This document shows positions 1 through 11,005 of a stretch of 64,000 bases of DNA, piece after piece. The position numbers were made by a program, and so were the translations under genes. The notes under the pieces were generated by a model. The model worked only from the letters and a program-made list of their open reading frames with translations, searched no databases and was not told the DNA's origin. The first letter of the stretch is position 1, and the number at the start of each line of letters is the position of its first letter. Source of the stretch: Nelumbo lutea (taxonomy: Eukaryota > Streptophyta > Magnoliopsida > Proteales > Nelumbonaceae); contig JAKGHH010000002.1 in NCBI GenBank assembly GCA_022828595.1, forward strand, positions 105,831,254-105,895,253. The letters are read 5' to 3'.

Positions 1-221
1 AAACTGCTTACAGTAGAGAGAAGTAGAGAGACAGTAAATTATATTTCTTCTTTTTCTCCCTTAAACTTTAAATGCAGTTGGAGTAAACTTGCAGGTGTTG
101 TATCTTGCAATTCCCAAGTATTAATTTTAATTTGTGAGGGTGAAAGATCTGTCAAATAGATAACCGAGACTAAAAGAGAACCTTTTCTCCCTTGTCCAAT
201 TTTGAAATCTGAAATTAAGTT

Positions 222-522
222 ATCATGCGTTGCTTCCTTTGTTTCATTTTATTATATTTGATATCTGATCTCTGATAATCAGTTAATCACAGTCCCCACA
301 CTCCCTCACGCAGAAATTGGGAAAATAGGGAATCTAATTATCATGGTAGTTTTATGTAAATGATGCTCAACAAGTGTGACAAATCACTCTATAAGTTGAC
401 TAAAAATCCAGTCTTACACCCACTTCCCTGAACTCCGGTCACTGAGCTCTACCTGGAACCATATCTCCCCAGTAGTAGTTCAGGCTTTAACAACTCCAGT
501 CTTTGATATAACTCGATCGGCA
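222..522 (+). promoter_or_regulatory. Conserved upstream region and TATA-like box of UBL gene 1
   Basis: About 300 bp before the start codon is strongly conserved in all three copies. A TATA-like CTATAAG at about 389-395 recurs at the same spacing in the other two, about 130 bp before each ATG. A transcription start about 30 bp downstream of it would leave a short 5' leader of roughly 100 nt. The promoter role is inferred from conservation and spacing. Confidence 0.5.
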
Positions 523-1224
523 ATGGTGGTCACCAAAGTGGAACACTACGATAAGACATACACAATCAAGCAGAGATGCAGTTCAGTCGGAGAAATACGC
601 TATTATCTCCAGCCTCATGTACCCTACTATGATCAACTCCTGTTATACAAAGGAAAGCTTCTATTAGATGGAATGACGACTTTATCTGATCTGGGTATTG
701 ATGAGAACGATTATGATGAAGTGGAGATGAAACTCCACAGGAAGATTCGCCCTCAGGTCATCACAATCACCGTTCACACAGGGTGCGAAACGTTATACCT
801 TGATATATCAAGCCTCGACTCGGTTTCCGATCTGAAAAGGATGATCGATGAGAAGGTGGGTATAGCTCCACATCGCCAGAATCTGACTACACTGGGAGCT
901 ACGATGTATGACCAGTGGACGCTGGATTTGTATGCAATTTCTACTACACCCACTGTTTTTGTGAAGGAGACACCTCGGAACCCAGAGTGGAGTTTAGACA
1001 TTACTGTGGAGGTTCCCAGCGATAGGGAATCAATGGTCATAAATTTGGAAAAATTTGACACAGTTTACACACTTCATGGAATGATTCGTCGTGCAGGCTT
1101 AGCAGAAGAGGGACGTGGTTTCCATCTTGAATGTGCAGGCAGAAGACTTGATGGGACAATGACAATGGCCATACTTCTTTGCGATATTCAATCTGGGCAC
1201 ACTGTAACTTTGATTTATCACTGA
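523..1224 (+). CDS. Triple ubiquitin-like domain protein, paralogue 1
   Basis: This is a 233-residue intronless reading frame made of three diverged ubiquitin folds: roughly residues 1-72, 78-150 and 156-233. Each keeps the ubiquitin pattern of two leading strands, a helix (for example LKRMIDEKVGI in repeat 2) and a loop like FAGKQLEDG (YKGKLLLDG in repeat 1, ECAGRRLDG in repeat 3). Repeat 1 keeps a lysine at the position like ubiquitin K48 (residue 45). The protein ends in TLIYH, where ubiquitin would continue into LRLRGG, and no GG separates the repeats, so it should be neither cleaved into monomers nor conjugated. A two-residue insertion near residue 215 (MTMAILLCD) is unique to this copy. 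The start is fixed by identical ATG context in all three paralogues. A role as a ubiquitin-fold binding scaffold is only an inference. Confidence 0.85.
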   Translation: MVVTKVEHYDKTYTIKQRCSSVGEIRYYLQPHVPYYDQLLLYKGKLLLDGMTTLSDLGIDENDYDEVEMKLHRKIRPQVITITVHTGCETLYLDISSLDSVSDLKRMIDEKVGIAPHRQNLTTLGATMYDQWTLDLYAISTTPTVFVKETPRNPEWSLDITVEVPSDRESMVINLEKFDTVYTLHGMIRRAGLAEEGRGFHLECAGRRLDGTMTMAILLCDIQSGHTVTLIYH

Positions 1225-1748
1225 TGGGATCAAGCATCATGGATGGGCAAGATGAGAATAGTAGTAGTAGTAGTATATGATGAATAAGATTACATGGTGA
1301 GAAGAGTTTGCTTTAAGTTTTAGATATATCAAATATATTGTATCTTCAGATTATAAAATTATCTTCTTGGATGTGAATGTTTGTATTTGATTGCAAAATC
1401 CTTACTTTATTGAAATTGGTTTGGAACCCTTTTAGTTTGTTAACATTGTTGTTGATTTACAAATTTACACACGCACACATGCTCTTACATATACAAGTTT
1501 CTAATAATCCTCACTACCCAAATAAAAATGGTTGTTGATGATGACGATAATGAGATTCTCTCCATGTACCACACAGACTCACTAGAAGTAACATATCATC
1601 TTTTCAGGGATATCTCCAGTCAAATAACTGGTTAAAATTTTCGACAAAACTATTATCTTTCAGTGATGTCTCCACTATTTGATTGATCATTTACATGAAA
1701 AATACACTTGCACACACTCTTAAAAAATAATTTTTTCTCTTACAAAAA
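1225..1748. other. 3' flank of UBL gene 1
   Basis: This is non-coding sequence shared with the other two copies. It holds an AGT microsatellite (about 1258-1275) and AT-rich DNA with AATAA-type polyadenylation candidates near 1283 and 1520. No other gene is seen. Confidence 0.6.
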
Positions 1749-2070
1749 CTAATTTCTTCCACCACAACCCATTGAAACCGTCTTGAGCGTGATGATTAGA
1801 GAATCCGAACCTTCTACCACGAACTTGACCACGAAGACCTCGTAGAAGATTTCCACTGTCAACACCATAGGGATCTCATGCGGAGCTCCCGCCCAAATCA
1901 GTAACTTAACAGCCTCGAGGTCCCTCCACTTGAGGTTATCCTCTACTACTTCGGCAAAGCCCCCAACGGCATTTCCCACCTCCCTGATAATTTCCAGGCA
2001 CCAAGCATGACGGAAGTCCAAAAACTCCAACTCTCCATCAATGTCTTCCTTAGCCGCTACAATTTCTCCC
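1749..2070 (-). pseudogene. LINE ORF1-like (DUF4283-type) relic
   Basis: A 93-codon open stretch on the minus strand, extending further back in frame, reads like the end of the DUF4283-type domain in plant LINE ORF1 proteins. The pattern REVGNAVGGF, then VVEDNLKWRDLEAVKLLIW, then a beta-rich tail fits the family layout R-x-VG-x-x-x-GGF ... L-x-WARI-x-V. No zinc knuckle, endonuclease or reverse transcriptase is seen nearby, so it would be a short fragment. The similarity is recalled, not searched. Confidence 0.35.
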
Positions 2071-2222
2071 TAGACTCGGTGACCACTGAAACAGAGATGG
2101 CTCCTAACCCCCGACTCGATACCGGAAACGAGTCTGAGCTTTAGTTCAGATTTACAGTTCCATAATCGCACCACTTGAGACTATAACAATGCTAGCTGAT
2201 GTCTCTCCCCCTCAATTTCTAT

Positions 2223-3508
2223 TAGTGGTGGCAATTGGGCGGGTTGGGTTGGGTTTGGTTTGGGTTGAGTTTCAACCCAACCCATTTAACCCGTCAACCT
2301 GTTAATGACCCAGTTATATAAAATTAAATGGCTTGGGTTCAACCCAAACCCAGTTTAACCCAATCCAACCCATCCAAACCCATTAATATTATATTTATGT
2401 ACTTAAAACAAAAAAATTAATTCCTTTTTAACAAATAAGTTAGTCATAGCTTAGTGGTAATAGTAGTTGTTATGTACACAAGTGGTGAAGGTTCAAATCA
2501 TATTACATGCACATTATTTTTATACAAGCAGCAAAGCCATTTAACTATGCCCGGGTTTCGGATTTGACGAACCACATAGGTTCAAATCGGTCAGACCAAC
2601 TTGAACTATCTAATTGGATTGTCTTCAAGGTAATCACATAGAGTTCAAGAGTGGTTGAACCGTTTAGATCCGAATCAGTCCAGTTCAGTTGGTCGGACAA
2701 AACCAATCGAACCGGTTCAGTCCGGTTGGACCAGACCTCGACAGGACCGATTCAGTTCGATTGGGCCAGACCCTGACCGGGTCGGTTCAATCTGGTCGGA
2801 CTAGACTGGACCGGTTCAGTCAAATGGTGGATTGACTTGGGTCAGCTCATATCAGGTTTGTGCATGGGTTTGGGCCCGAAGTGGGTCAAAAGAAGTAGTT
2901 TGGGTCGTGTTGAAAGGATATGGGCCAAACTGGATGATCGGGCAAAGTAAGCAGGGCGGTTTAGGGTTCGGATCCCACCCGATCCGACCCGTTCAGATTC
3001 GGGTCAACTCGGATAAGCTTGTTTCGGGTCGAGCCAGGCCATGTGACTAATGGTTGGACTGGACAATCCAAACCAGGCAAAGAATAGTGGAACCGAGGCA
3101 TCCCGTCTGAGGTCTATTTCGGATTCGGGTCGACTCAGATTGGTATATGTTGGATCGGGTCAGACCGCGTTGAACTGGTCTGGACTTGGGTCAAATTGAT
3201 TTGGATTTATATTGGGTGAAGTGTGTTGATTAAGACAAAACTAAATTTAATCAATAGTTAATAGAAAATTAATGCATTAATTATAAATTATTTAATTCAA
3301 ATGAAGAAAATAAAAAAAAAAGCTAAGGAATTAATACTAATGTTCGTATGGTTAACCCAATGGTTATCCACAACCCAACCCATTTAAATGGACGGATTGG
3401 GTGACGGGTTGATCACACAACCTACCAAGTAAATGGACAAGTTGGGTGGATTAGATACTGGGTTGGTTGGGTGGGTTTAGCAGGTTGGGTAAAAAATTGC
3501 CACCCCTA
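2223..3508. mobile_element. Non-autonomous hAT-type transposon
   Basis: The 14-bp terminal inverted repeats are TAGTGGTGGCAATT on the left and TAGGGGTGGCAATT read from the right, one mismatch. The 8-bp target duplications are ATTTCTAT (2215-2222) and ATTTCTAC (3509-3516), 7 of 8 matching. TAGGGGTGGCAA-type ends with 8-bp duplications are typical of plant hAT elements. The 1286-bp interior is rich in GGGTTGGG and GGTTCGGTC-like motifs and codes for no transposase. Confidence 0.8.
2440..2505 (+). other. tRNA-like pol III box pair inside the hAT element
   Basis: TAGCTTAGTGGT at 2447-2458 resembles an A box and AGGTTCAAATC at 2489-2499 a B box, with tRNA-like spacing. No cloverleaf acceptor pairing is evident. 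It may be a tRNA-derived SINE remnant or captured tRNA-like sequence. Confidence 0.35.
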
Positions 3509-3516
3509 ATTTCTAC

Positions 3517-4963
3517 TATCAAATAGCATCTAAACTAGAATTCCTTCTCCCTTACTCTGGCTCTGGCAACACAGACTCTAAGGCCTACTAGAGCTAATGT
3601 GGGATATGCTACAACTAGAAATGTATCCTATGGTGTCGGTCCAATATGTGGTATTGGGCCTATTGGCATATATCGTATAGTATCTATAGTATCTGCCGAT
3701 ATGGCCTAATTTATTCAAAGGTGACATAAGAATAGAAATTTTCTCCCTTTTTATTATTTATTATTTTTTTATTTTATGTCATTTTTGAAACAACTAATGA
3801 GATGCTCTCCTTCTCCACCTAAAATTTCTAGTAAGCTTCCTCCCCAACTTTCTCATAAATTATCTCTAACTCATATTTATCTCCTACAATATCTCAATTT
3901 CCTATTTATTCTCTCCCCCACTTTTTATCTATATCTATCTAAAGAAAGATTAAATTAAAAAATTTAAAATTTATCTAAATATTCTAACAAAATTATAATA
4001 TAACTTTAAAATATTTATTCAAAATACAAAAAAAAATTATAATAGATTTATTAATATTCATATTATTAATAATTTAATGTTTTTACAAAATTCATCACAA
4101 AATTGTGTACTAAAAAATTACGATTTTCTGGATTATTCAATTTAAATGTTAATTAAATCATAAAAATTTAACATCAAAAAATAAAATATTATTTTAAATA
4201 TTTCAATAACTAAATATCCTAAATAACAATATTAGAATTAGCTAAATAATTATATAACAAAATATTTAATAATATGTAATAACTTTAAAATAAATAAAAA
4301 CAAAAAAACAAAAGAAATTTAAATATTTTATATATTACTTAGATATTTAAAAAACTAAATACTTTGAGTAACAAAATATTTAACATAACTAGATTATAAA
4401 TAGTTAAAATAATGAAATTATGTAATAAATTTAAAAAATTTCTTAACAATAGAAAGATAATTATAACATAATATACAAATTAATCATAATTTTTTAATTT
4501 ACAACATTAATAACAAAATTACATAATAATAGTATAAGTTATAATATTACAGATTATTAAATTCAATAAATAATTAATATTTTAAAATTTAAGTTTTGAT
4601 ATTATTTCTATAACTAAATAATATTGTAAATAACTAATTTCACTTATATCAATTAATAATTCTAGAAAATAACTTTTGAGAAAATTAATATTTATTGACA
4701 ATAATTTTAAAATCTTAATCTATATTTATTATATATTTATCTATAATATATTAATATCTATTGTTTTTTGTGATAAATATATTTTCAATATCTAGGTAAA
4801 AATTTATTTTTGTTTTGTTATTTAATAGAAATTTTTTAATAATATTGGAGATTAAACTACTATTATTTAATTTCTTTAAATTTAATTTATTGTACTTATT
4901 GTATTTTTGTTATAATTTGTTGATTAATATTTATTAGAGACGAAACTATTATTTGAGATTAAA
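3517..4963. repeat. AT-rich repeat, no gene seen
   Basis: This is extremely AT-rich DNA. The part at about 3758-4160 has a direct copy at 63540-64000, and 4310-4963 has an inverted copy in about 62880-63480, so it is a dispersed repeat. A degenerate TATCG/GATA-type repeat fragment lies near 3630-3710. The 60-codon open frame at 3776-3958 lies in this repeat and is not credible. Confidence 0.55.
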
Positions 4964-4972
4964 CTATTTATT

Positions 4973-5281
4973 AGGGTTGCATGTTAGGTAGGTTGGACTG
5001 GGTTTATGGTTAACCCAGGCCCGACCCTAAAATTTGGGCTTAAGGCCTGAGCCCAAACCGAGGCTGAGGTCAAGCCCGATATTCCCAACCTAAGACCAGT
5101 CCACACTGTAATTTGATGCACTCAGGTTGGGCACGGGTCAATTTATGTTACCTAAGGGCTAGACCCGACCCCAACCCGAAAAAAAAAACCTAACTTCTTG
5201 GGCCCAAACCCAACCCAAAGACCAAAAGTCCAAGCCTAGCCCGTGTAAAATTTCTGGTTTGGGCCCACCCAAGTTGCACTC
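4973..5281. mobile_element. Short hAT-type MITE
   Basis: A 309-bp insert rich in GGGCCC and CCAACC motifs lies in AT-rich DNA. It is flanked by the direct repeat CTATTTATT (4964-4972 and 5282-5290), which contains a perfect 8-bp target duplication. Its ends, AGGGTTGCA on the left and GGAGTGCAAC read from the right, are imperfect inverted repeats. Confidence 0.65.
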
Positions 5282-5290
5282 CTATTTATT

Positions 5291-6824
5291 GACTAATTTA
5301 ATATATTTTTTAGTATTTATTGTATTTTTATAATTATTTTATTTATTGTATTTTTTATTAGTTACTTATTATATTTTTATTATTAATATATTTTTAATAA
5401 TTGTGTATTTTTGCTATAAAATTTCAATAGTTATTGGAGATTAAACAATTGTTATTTATTAGAGATTACATTATTAATTTAGTTGAAATTAGGAGTGCTC
5501 GCGAGTTGGTTTGGCTTGGTTGTAGGATGTTTGGCCAACCAAATCGACCTAGTTAGGTTGGGGAGTTGGTCATCCGAAACCAACTAACTATTAGTGAAAA
5601 CAAGCCAACTCGGGTTGTATCGGTTTGGGTCAATTTTCGATTTGGTCAGTTTGTTAAAAATATTTAATCTTAAAACTTAAATTTAAATTAAAAAAATATA
5701 GTCATTATTGTAAATAAATGTAAAAATTAAATATACGATATAAAATATTTTAGATTAGGAAATATAGGAATTTTCCCATTTTCTTGTATTAAAAAATTAT
5801 ATTAAAAATATAAAACCAATGTATACTATTGTGTGGTCCCTACTAGTTCACTATTAAAAATCAAACCTCACATGATTTGAACCCATGTCATCCAGCTTGA
5901 CAACACCTAAGAAAGTATCCAATATTAACCACAAAGCCATCTTTTATTTCATGTCAATAAATGAAATAAATTAATATTTATTAATATTAATGTCTACATA
6001 CAATCTAAACAAGCAACATACACTTATATTCAAATACTCCAAATACAAATGAATAATAATAATAATAAATAAATAAATAAAATTAGTATTTTATAAATCA
6101 ATGGAATAAATAATTTATTAAATACACATATATATCAAAAAATAATTTTTAATTTCAAAAAATTTATAAAAATAAAAATACTAATAATATAATAATTATA
6201 TTAATGATAAAATGCCACATTAATATTAACTTTTCTATAAATTAATAATATAAATTTTAAATTTGATTAAATAAATGTATATTTATTATTTACAAAATAT
6301 TTGATTATATAATATAAATTGAATATATCAAGTCCACTAATCTACATTTATAAAGTAAAATATTTTTTATTTTATAAAATTGATAAAAATAAAAATATTA
6401 ATAATGGGATAATTATCTTAGTAATTAAAATTTATGAATTTTCATATGATATACATCTTCAAAATTTTAATAGGTTTGATTTTAAGTTAAGGTTATTTGT
6501 TTTTTTATAAATTATTAATTGATATTTCAATTTACATTTTATAATAACATATTTATTTTTTACAAAAATGAAAACATTATTTACCAAACTTTAGAGAATT
6601 AATTTTTTAGTTGATTTTGTTGGTAATGTTAAAAATCAGAAATAGTAAAAAAGAAAAAAATGATATACTAATTCAAATGTAATAGTTGCGTATATTTTGT
6701 GCCTTGGACTTTAATAGAAAATAAAATAATAATGGCTTTGTACATCTATTAATGTGTAAAAGTTGACACTATTATGTTCTTTCTAAACTGAAAAGTTGTC
6801 AAAAAAAAGCTTTAAAGGAATGCC
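5291..6824. repeat. AT-rich intergenic repeat DNA
   Basis: No gene is seen. About 5400-5850, including a stretch rich in TTGGTT and GGTCAGTTTG, has an inverted copy at about 62270-62830, joined by the shared motif GTTGAAATTAGGAGTGC. The remainder is low-complexity A/T sequence; the 63-codon open frame at 6319-6510 is chance. Confidence 0.5.
5870..5942 (-). other. tRNA-like pol III box pair, minus strand
   Basis: Read on the minus strand, TGGCTTTGTGGT (5928-5939) resembles an A box and GGGTTCAAATC (5874-5884) a B box. Spacing is tRNA-like, but no complete tRNA fold is visible. Probably a SINE or tRNA-derived remnant. Confidence 0.35.
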
Positions 6825-7263
6825 TAGGGTGGTATAAAATGTTTTTCTGTAATTTTTTGTTTTTTTTTGTATTTTTCATAATTTGTTGGTGTTTTTGGTC
6901 TTTTTTGCATTATCTGCAATTTTTCTACTTTTTTCTGCATTTATCTATAATTTTTGCATTTTTGAGTATATGGGTTAACCTGACTTGTTTTTGTCATGTG
7001 GCAGTCTTGAGAGAAATTATTCTCTCAAAATTTATTATTTTGGGTATACGGGCTGTCCCAACCCATTTTTGTATTTATAAGTGAGGGTAGGTGGGTTAGT
7101 ATTGGTGAAGGTGGTTAAGGGTCCATATGGATGGGTCAAGTGGGTCAATATGTGTGGGTTAGGGTTAGGGTGGGATATGACCCTTTAACAATGATTGATG
7201 ATGGATTATGGTGGGTTGGTATTCAACCCTTACCCAACCCAACCCATCCATTTGCCACCCTTA
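6825..7263. mobile_element. Possible degenerate hAT-like element
   Basis: The right end CCATTTGCCACCCTTA, preceded by AACCCAACCC, looks like the terminus of the hAT element at 2223-3508. A candidate left end TAGGGTGG begins at 6825. No target duplication was found, so the left boundary is weak. The interior is T-rich (6840-7000) and then rich in GGGTTAGGG and GTGGGTT. Confidence 0.3.
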
Positions 7264-7961
7264 ACAACATTCATATGATTAACCTAAGCTCATAATATAA
7301 ATACACATATTTTGCATGTTATCAATACATAAACAACTATTATACAATACGTATGTGTTATGCAAAACCTAGAAAACACAGATTCAAATGGTACAGAAAA
7401 TGAAGTAAACAAAGATAATGAGAAGCTAGAAATACAGTACACACAGATTTACCTAACTTGACTTATAGCCTACATCCACGGGAGAAGGAGAAATCAAAAT
7501 CCACTATAAAAAATAAAACAATACTGGAAATTATAGAATTGTGTAAGCACTCTATCAAAAAAACCCTAAACTCCAATACACCCAAACTCACAAACTCAAA
7601 ATCTTTTAAAAGCCAAAGATGTATAAAAGACAAAATCCCCCAAACAACATATAATATATGATAGATCAGACCCATAAGCAGAATATGAATTGGGTCCAAG
7701 TTTTATTTATTGGGTTGAAGCTTAAGCAATGATTTATAAACTCAGATTAACCTTGGGTTTGCCCTAGGTTTGACCTTCAACCCAACTCATCCAGGATAAG
7801 GTTCATTTTGTAAAACAAATTGGGCTCAAAAACTTTAAAATTTGATGAGTTAATCCCTAAGATTGACCAAAACCCAAACCCAACCTATATAGTTATAGAT
7901 TCTAGATTAAGTGAATTTACTTTGAAAAAGCTTATAGTTGCATTTACTAATAGACCCAATC
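7264..7961. other. Non-coding flank shared with 50200-50770
   Basis: No gene is seen. Several blocks match the region upstream of UBL copy 3, including GATTAACCTAA (7278 and 50206) and TTCTAGATT (about 7897 and 50680). This ties the left side of the LTR array to the ancestral duplicated segment or to a repeat present in both. The overlapping 67- and 78-codon frames here are chance. Confidence 0.5.
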
Positions 7962-7966
7962 CTGAC

Positions 7967-8544
7967 TGAGGTAACCGATTCTGGTCACGTACCAATTTTT
8001 TGTGATGTATCAATTTTTTTTGGCTAAGTACCACGTCATTTTACCTACTCCTAGGAGAGGATGGTGGAGCTCCCTGCTGGTGAACTGCCAGGGGGAGAGC
8101 TATGTCAAGTTCCCTGGTGGCAAACTGCCTGGGGGAGAGCTATGCTGAGCTGGGGAGAGCTATGCCGAGCTCCCTGGTGGCAAACTACCTGGGGGAAAAC
8201 TATGCCGAGCTCCTTGGTGGTGAGCTACCTTGGTGGACTCATCATTTGACCTGCTCCTATACGGCTTGTAACCTAGAGGATGGTGGAGCACCCTAGTGTA
8301 GCTGCCTGCAAGTGGCGAGCTGCCTAGGGGAGAGTTATGCCGAGCTCCCCGAGCTATGTCAAGCAGCTTGTGGCGAGCTCTGCCGAGCTGCCTGTGGTGA
8401 GCCATGCCGAGCTGTTTATAAGTGGCAAGCTGTGGCAAGCTCTGTCGAGCTGCCCGAGCTGCCTGGTTGTCAAGAGGCTGCACTTGGTTTACATGAGGTG
8501 CCAGGTGTCACAATTTCACTGGAGGACCAAATCCGCCCTCATCA
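7967..8544 (-). repeat. Array LTR 1 (internally deleted)
   Basis: It starts TGAGGTAACCG and ends CCCTCATCA. At 578 bp it lacks about 600 bp in the middle, joined near 8298, including the TATA region. Confidence 0.8.
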
Positions 8545-9787
8545 TTTGCCCCCCACTCACGAAATGAGAGTAACTCAACGAAAGGAGTAGATTCCTTCTT
8601 TTGGCCCGTAAATCGACGAGCTAGTAAGTGCTGATCAGATTCCTTAAGTTTTGGGAGCTGCCTGTATTGGCGAGTTGCCTGCAAGTGGTGAGTTGCCTAC
8701 AAGTGGCAAGGTGCCTATAGGGTGAGGAGGCCTCTGCTAGTTCAGTACTGTAGTCCTTAGGCTCTTGGGGCAACTTATAGTTCACTTTTGTTGATTTTTC
8801 CAACGCTTAGGAAGCGACTGGATTTTTAGCAAAAATGTGGCCCATAGGCTTTGGGAGTGACTCGTAGTCCATTCTTCTTGACTTTTCCCATGCCGAAGTG
8901 GCGACTGGGTAGTAATGTGGCCTGTAGGCTTTGGGAGTGACTCATAGTCCACTCTTCTTAATTTTGTCCATGCCGAAGAGGCGACTGGGTAGTAATGTGG
9001 CCCATAGGCTTTGGGAGTGACTCATAGTCCACTCTACTTGAATTTTCCTGTGCCGAAGAGGCGGCTGGGTAGTAATGTAGCCCATAGGCTTTGGGAGTGA
9101 CTCATAGTCCACTCTTCTTGAATTTGCTCATGCCAGAGAGGCGGCGAGGTCTTATGCAGTAATGTGGCCCGTAGGCTTTCCCTGTGAGGTGCCGAGCTGA
9201 CCAGGTGTCAAGCTACCTGTGAGGTGTCGGGTGGCCTAGCTGCCGAGCTACTTGTGAGGTGTCGAGCTGTGCCGAGTTTCCTGTGATATGGCGAGCTGAC
9301 CAGGTGTCGAGCTGCCTGTGAGGTGCTGAGCTGACCAGGTACCAAGCTACCTGTGATTGTGCTGCATCAGCCTCATAATGCCGGTCACCCGCTCCTACAA
9401 GAACCTACAAGGAGCTCGACCTTCAGGGGCAGCACTACTAACTTTAGGTCGCTCGCTCACACGGGATCCTTGCAGGCTCGATCGGCAACGGCGCCCGTGC
9501 AGTCTGTTGGTTGCCAACTCCCGCGGAAGCCACAAAGAGCTCATCTTAGTAGGGGGGGACCTCACAAAGAGGACTGATGAGGTTTTATCCAAATTGAAAG
9601 TAAGTTGGTAGAGCTTCTTAGTCTGCTAGTTCCCTACATAGTCTTTGAGTTCGTAAAAACTATAAACTATAAAGGGAGAGCTTCAATTTCTAAAAAGTGA
9701 GGACTTAGCTTTTTGGGAGAAGAGGACTTAACTTTTGTAGGATGAGAACTTAGCTTTTTGTAGCATGTTTCCACAGACGACGCCAAT
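8545..9787 (-). repeat. Array internal domain 1 (type A)
   Basis: It begins with the purine-tract complement TTTGCCCCCCACTCACG and holds about five copies of an 80-bp repeat (copies starting near 8834, 8913, 8994, 9074 and 9161). A series of about 35-bp GAGCTACCTGTGAGGTG-type repeats and a less repetitive stretch ending in the primer-site-like sequence follow. No credible protein is seen. Confidence 0.75.
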
Positions 9788-11005
9788 TGATGTAACCGGT
9801 TCTAGTCACGTACCAATTTTTTGTGATGTATCAATTTTTTTTGGCTAAGTACCTCATCATTTGACCTATTCCCAGGAGAGGATGGTGGAGCTCCCTAGAG
9901 GTGAACTACATGGGGGAGAGCTATGCCGAGCTCCCTAGTGGTTAACTGCCCGGGGGAGAGCTATGCCGAGCTCCCTGGTGGCGAATTACCTGGGGGAGAG
10001 CTATGCCGAGCTCCCTAGTGGTGAGCTATCTTGGTGGACTCGTCATTTGACCTACTCCTAGACATCCTGTAACTTAGAGGATGGTGGAGCTCCCTGGTGT
10101 AGTGCAACCCAATTGCCCTCTGCATGAGGTGATCTCCTCTCCTTTGTAGGCGGCGGGAGCTAAGGGACCTGCGAGAACTCCATCTTTCCTACTCTTTGTA
10201 GGCGGCGGGAGCTGAGGAACCTACAAGAACTCCATCTTTTCCTCCTTTTTGTAGGCGGCAGGAGTTGAGGAACCTGCGAGAACTGAATCAGAGGACCCAG
10301 GCGTATTTACCCGGCGGGGACTCTCCGATGCCTAAATTAGCATTCTATTTGTAGAGAGCTTGGAGAGAAATAAGAGAGCTAGAGAGCAAGGATTACCTCA
10401 ATTTTTCCATTCTCCCCCCCCCCCCCTTTGTCTTTGGGGGTCAGAGTCCTTATATAGCGGTGTCCTATCAAATCAGGCGTGACTGTCTCTATCAAGTCAG
10501 GCATAACCGCCTCTGTCTCTCTGTCATAGCCGTTACTACAAGAGCTGAGGTGGCAGGTGCAACTAGCTGTTGTAGAGTATGGCTCTTCCAGGCAAGGGAC
10601 AACTCTCTGGGATAGCTATTGCAGAGTACGGCTCTTCCAATCAAATCAAGCACCGCGTGGCGAGAGACATGGGCATTGGTCTCCATATCTGTCAGGTACG
10701 ATTGTTAGTCAGGAGATCTTCTTGTGATATGCCGAACTGCTCTTCTGCGAACTACCTCGTACCAAGCTACCCTACAAGTGGCTAGCTGCCTATTGCGAGT
10801 TGCCTTGGGGAGAGCTATGCCGAGTTGCTTGTGGTGAGCTCTGCCAAGCTACCTGTGGCAAGCCATGCCGAGCTATTTGTAAGTGGCAAGCTGTGGAAAG
10901 CTCTGTCGAGCTACCAGAGCTGCCCAATTGTCAAGAGGCTGCACATGGTTTCCATGAGATGCCAAGTGTCACAATTTAACTGGAGGGCCAAATCCGCCCT
11001 CATCA
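9788..11005 (-). repeat. Array LTR 2 (full length)
   Basis: This is a 1218-bp LTR from TGATGTAACCGG to CCCTCATCA. The minus-strand TATA lies at 10451-10457. Inside are about 40-bp repeats of GAGCTATGCCGAGCTCCCTGG and about 53-bp repeats of GGCGGGAGCTGAGG. It contains a C-homopolymer near 10416. Confidence 0.85.

Larger units (their letters stand above)
1..1700 (+). repeat. Segmental duplication, copy 1 (UBL gene 1 unit)
   Basis: This stretch carries UBL gene 1 with its flanks and matches 45440-47800 and 51110-55260 in the same order. Shared blocks are a leader-like stretch near 30-175, the block from 222 to the ATG, the coding region, an AGT microsatellite near 1258 and the stretch at 1480-1690. 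Compared with copy 2, about 490 bp (equivalent to 45627-46115) is missing near position 175. The left edge may lie outside the window. Confidence 0.8.

Noticed and set aside
774..1061. Minus-strand open frame within UBL gene 1
   Set aside because: It is the shadow of the coding strand; no domain is recognisable and the other copies do not keep it at the same place.
2832..3050. 72-codon frame in the 2223-3508 element as a transposase piece
   Set aside because: It reads through GGGTCGG-type repeats and shows no hAT dimerisation or catalytic motif.
8834..9180. Regularly spaced repeats that might suggest a CRISPR array
   Set aside because: The whole 80-bp unit is repeated with no unique spacers, and the setting is a plant nuclear genome.
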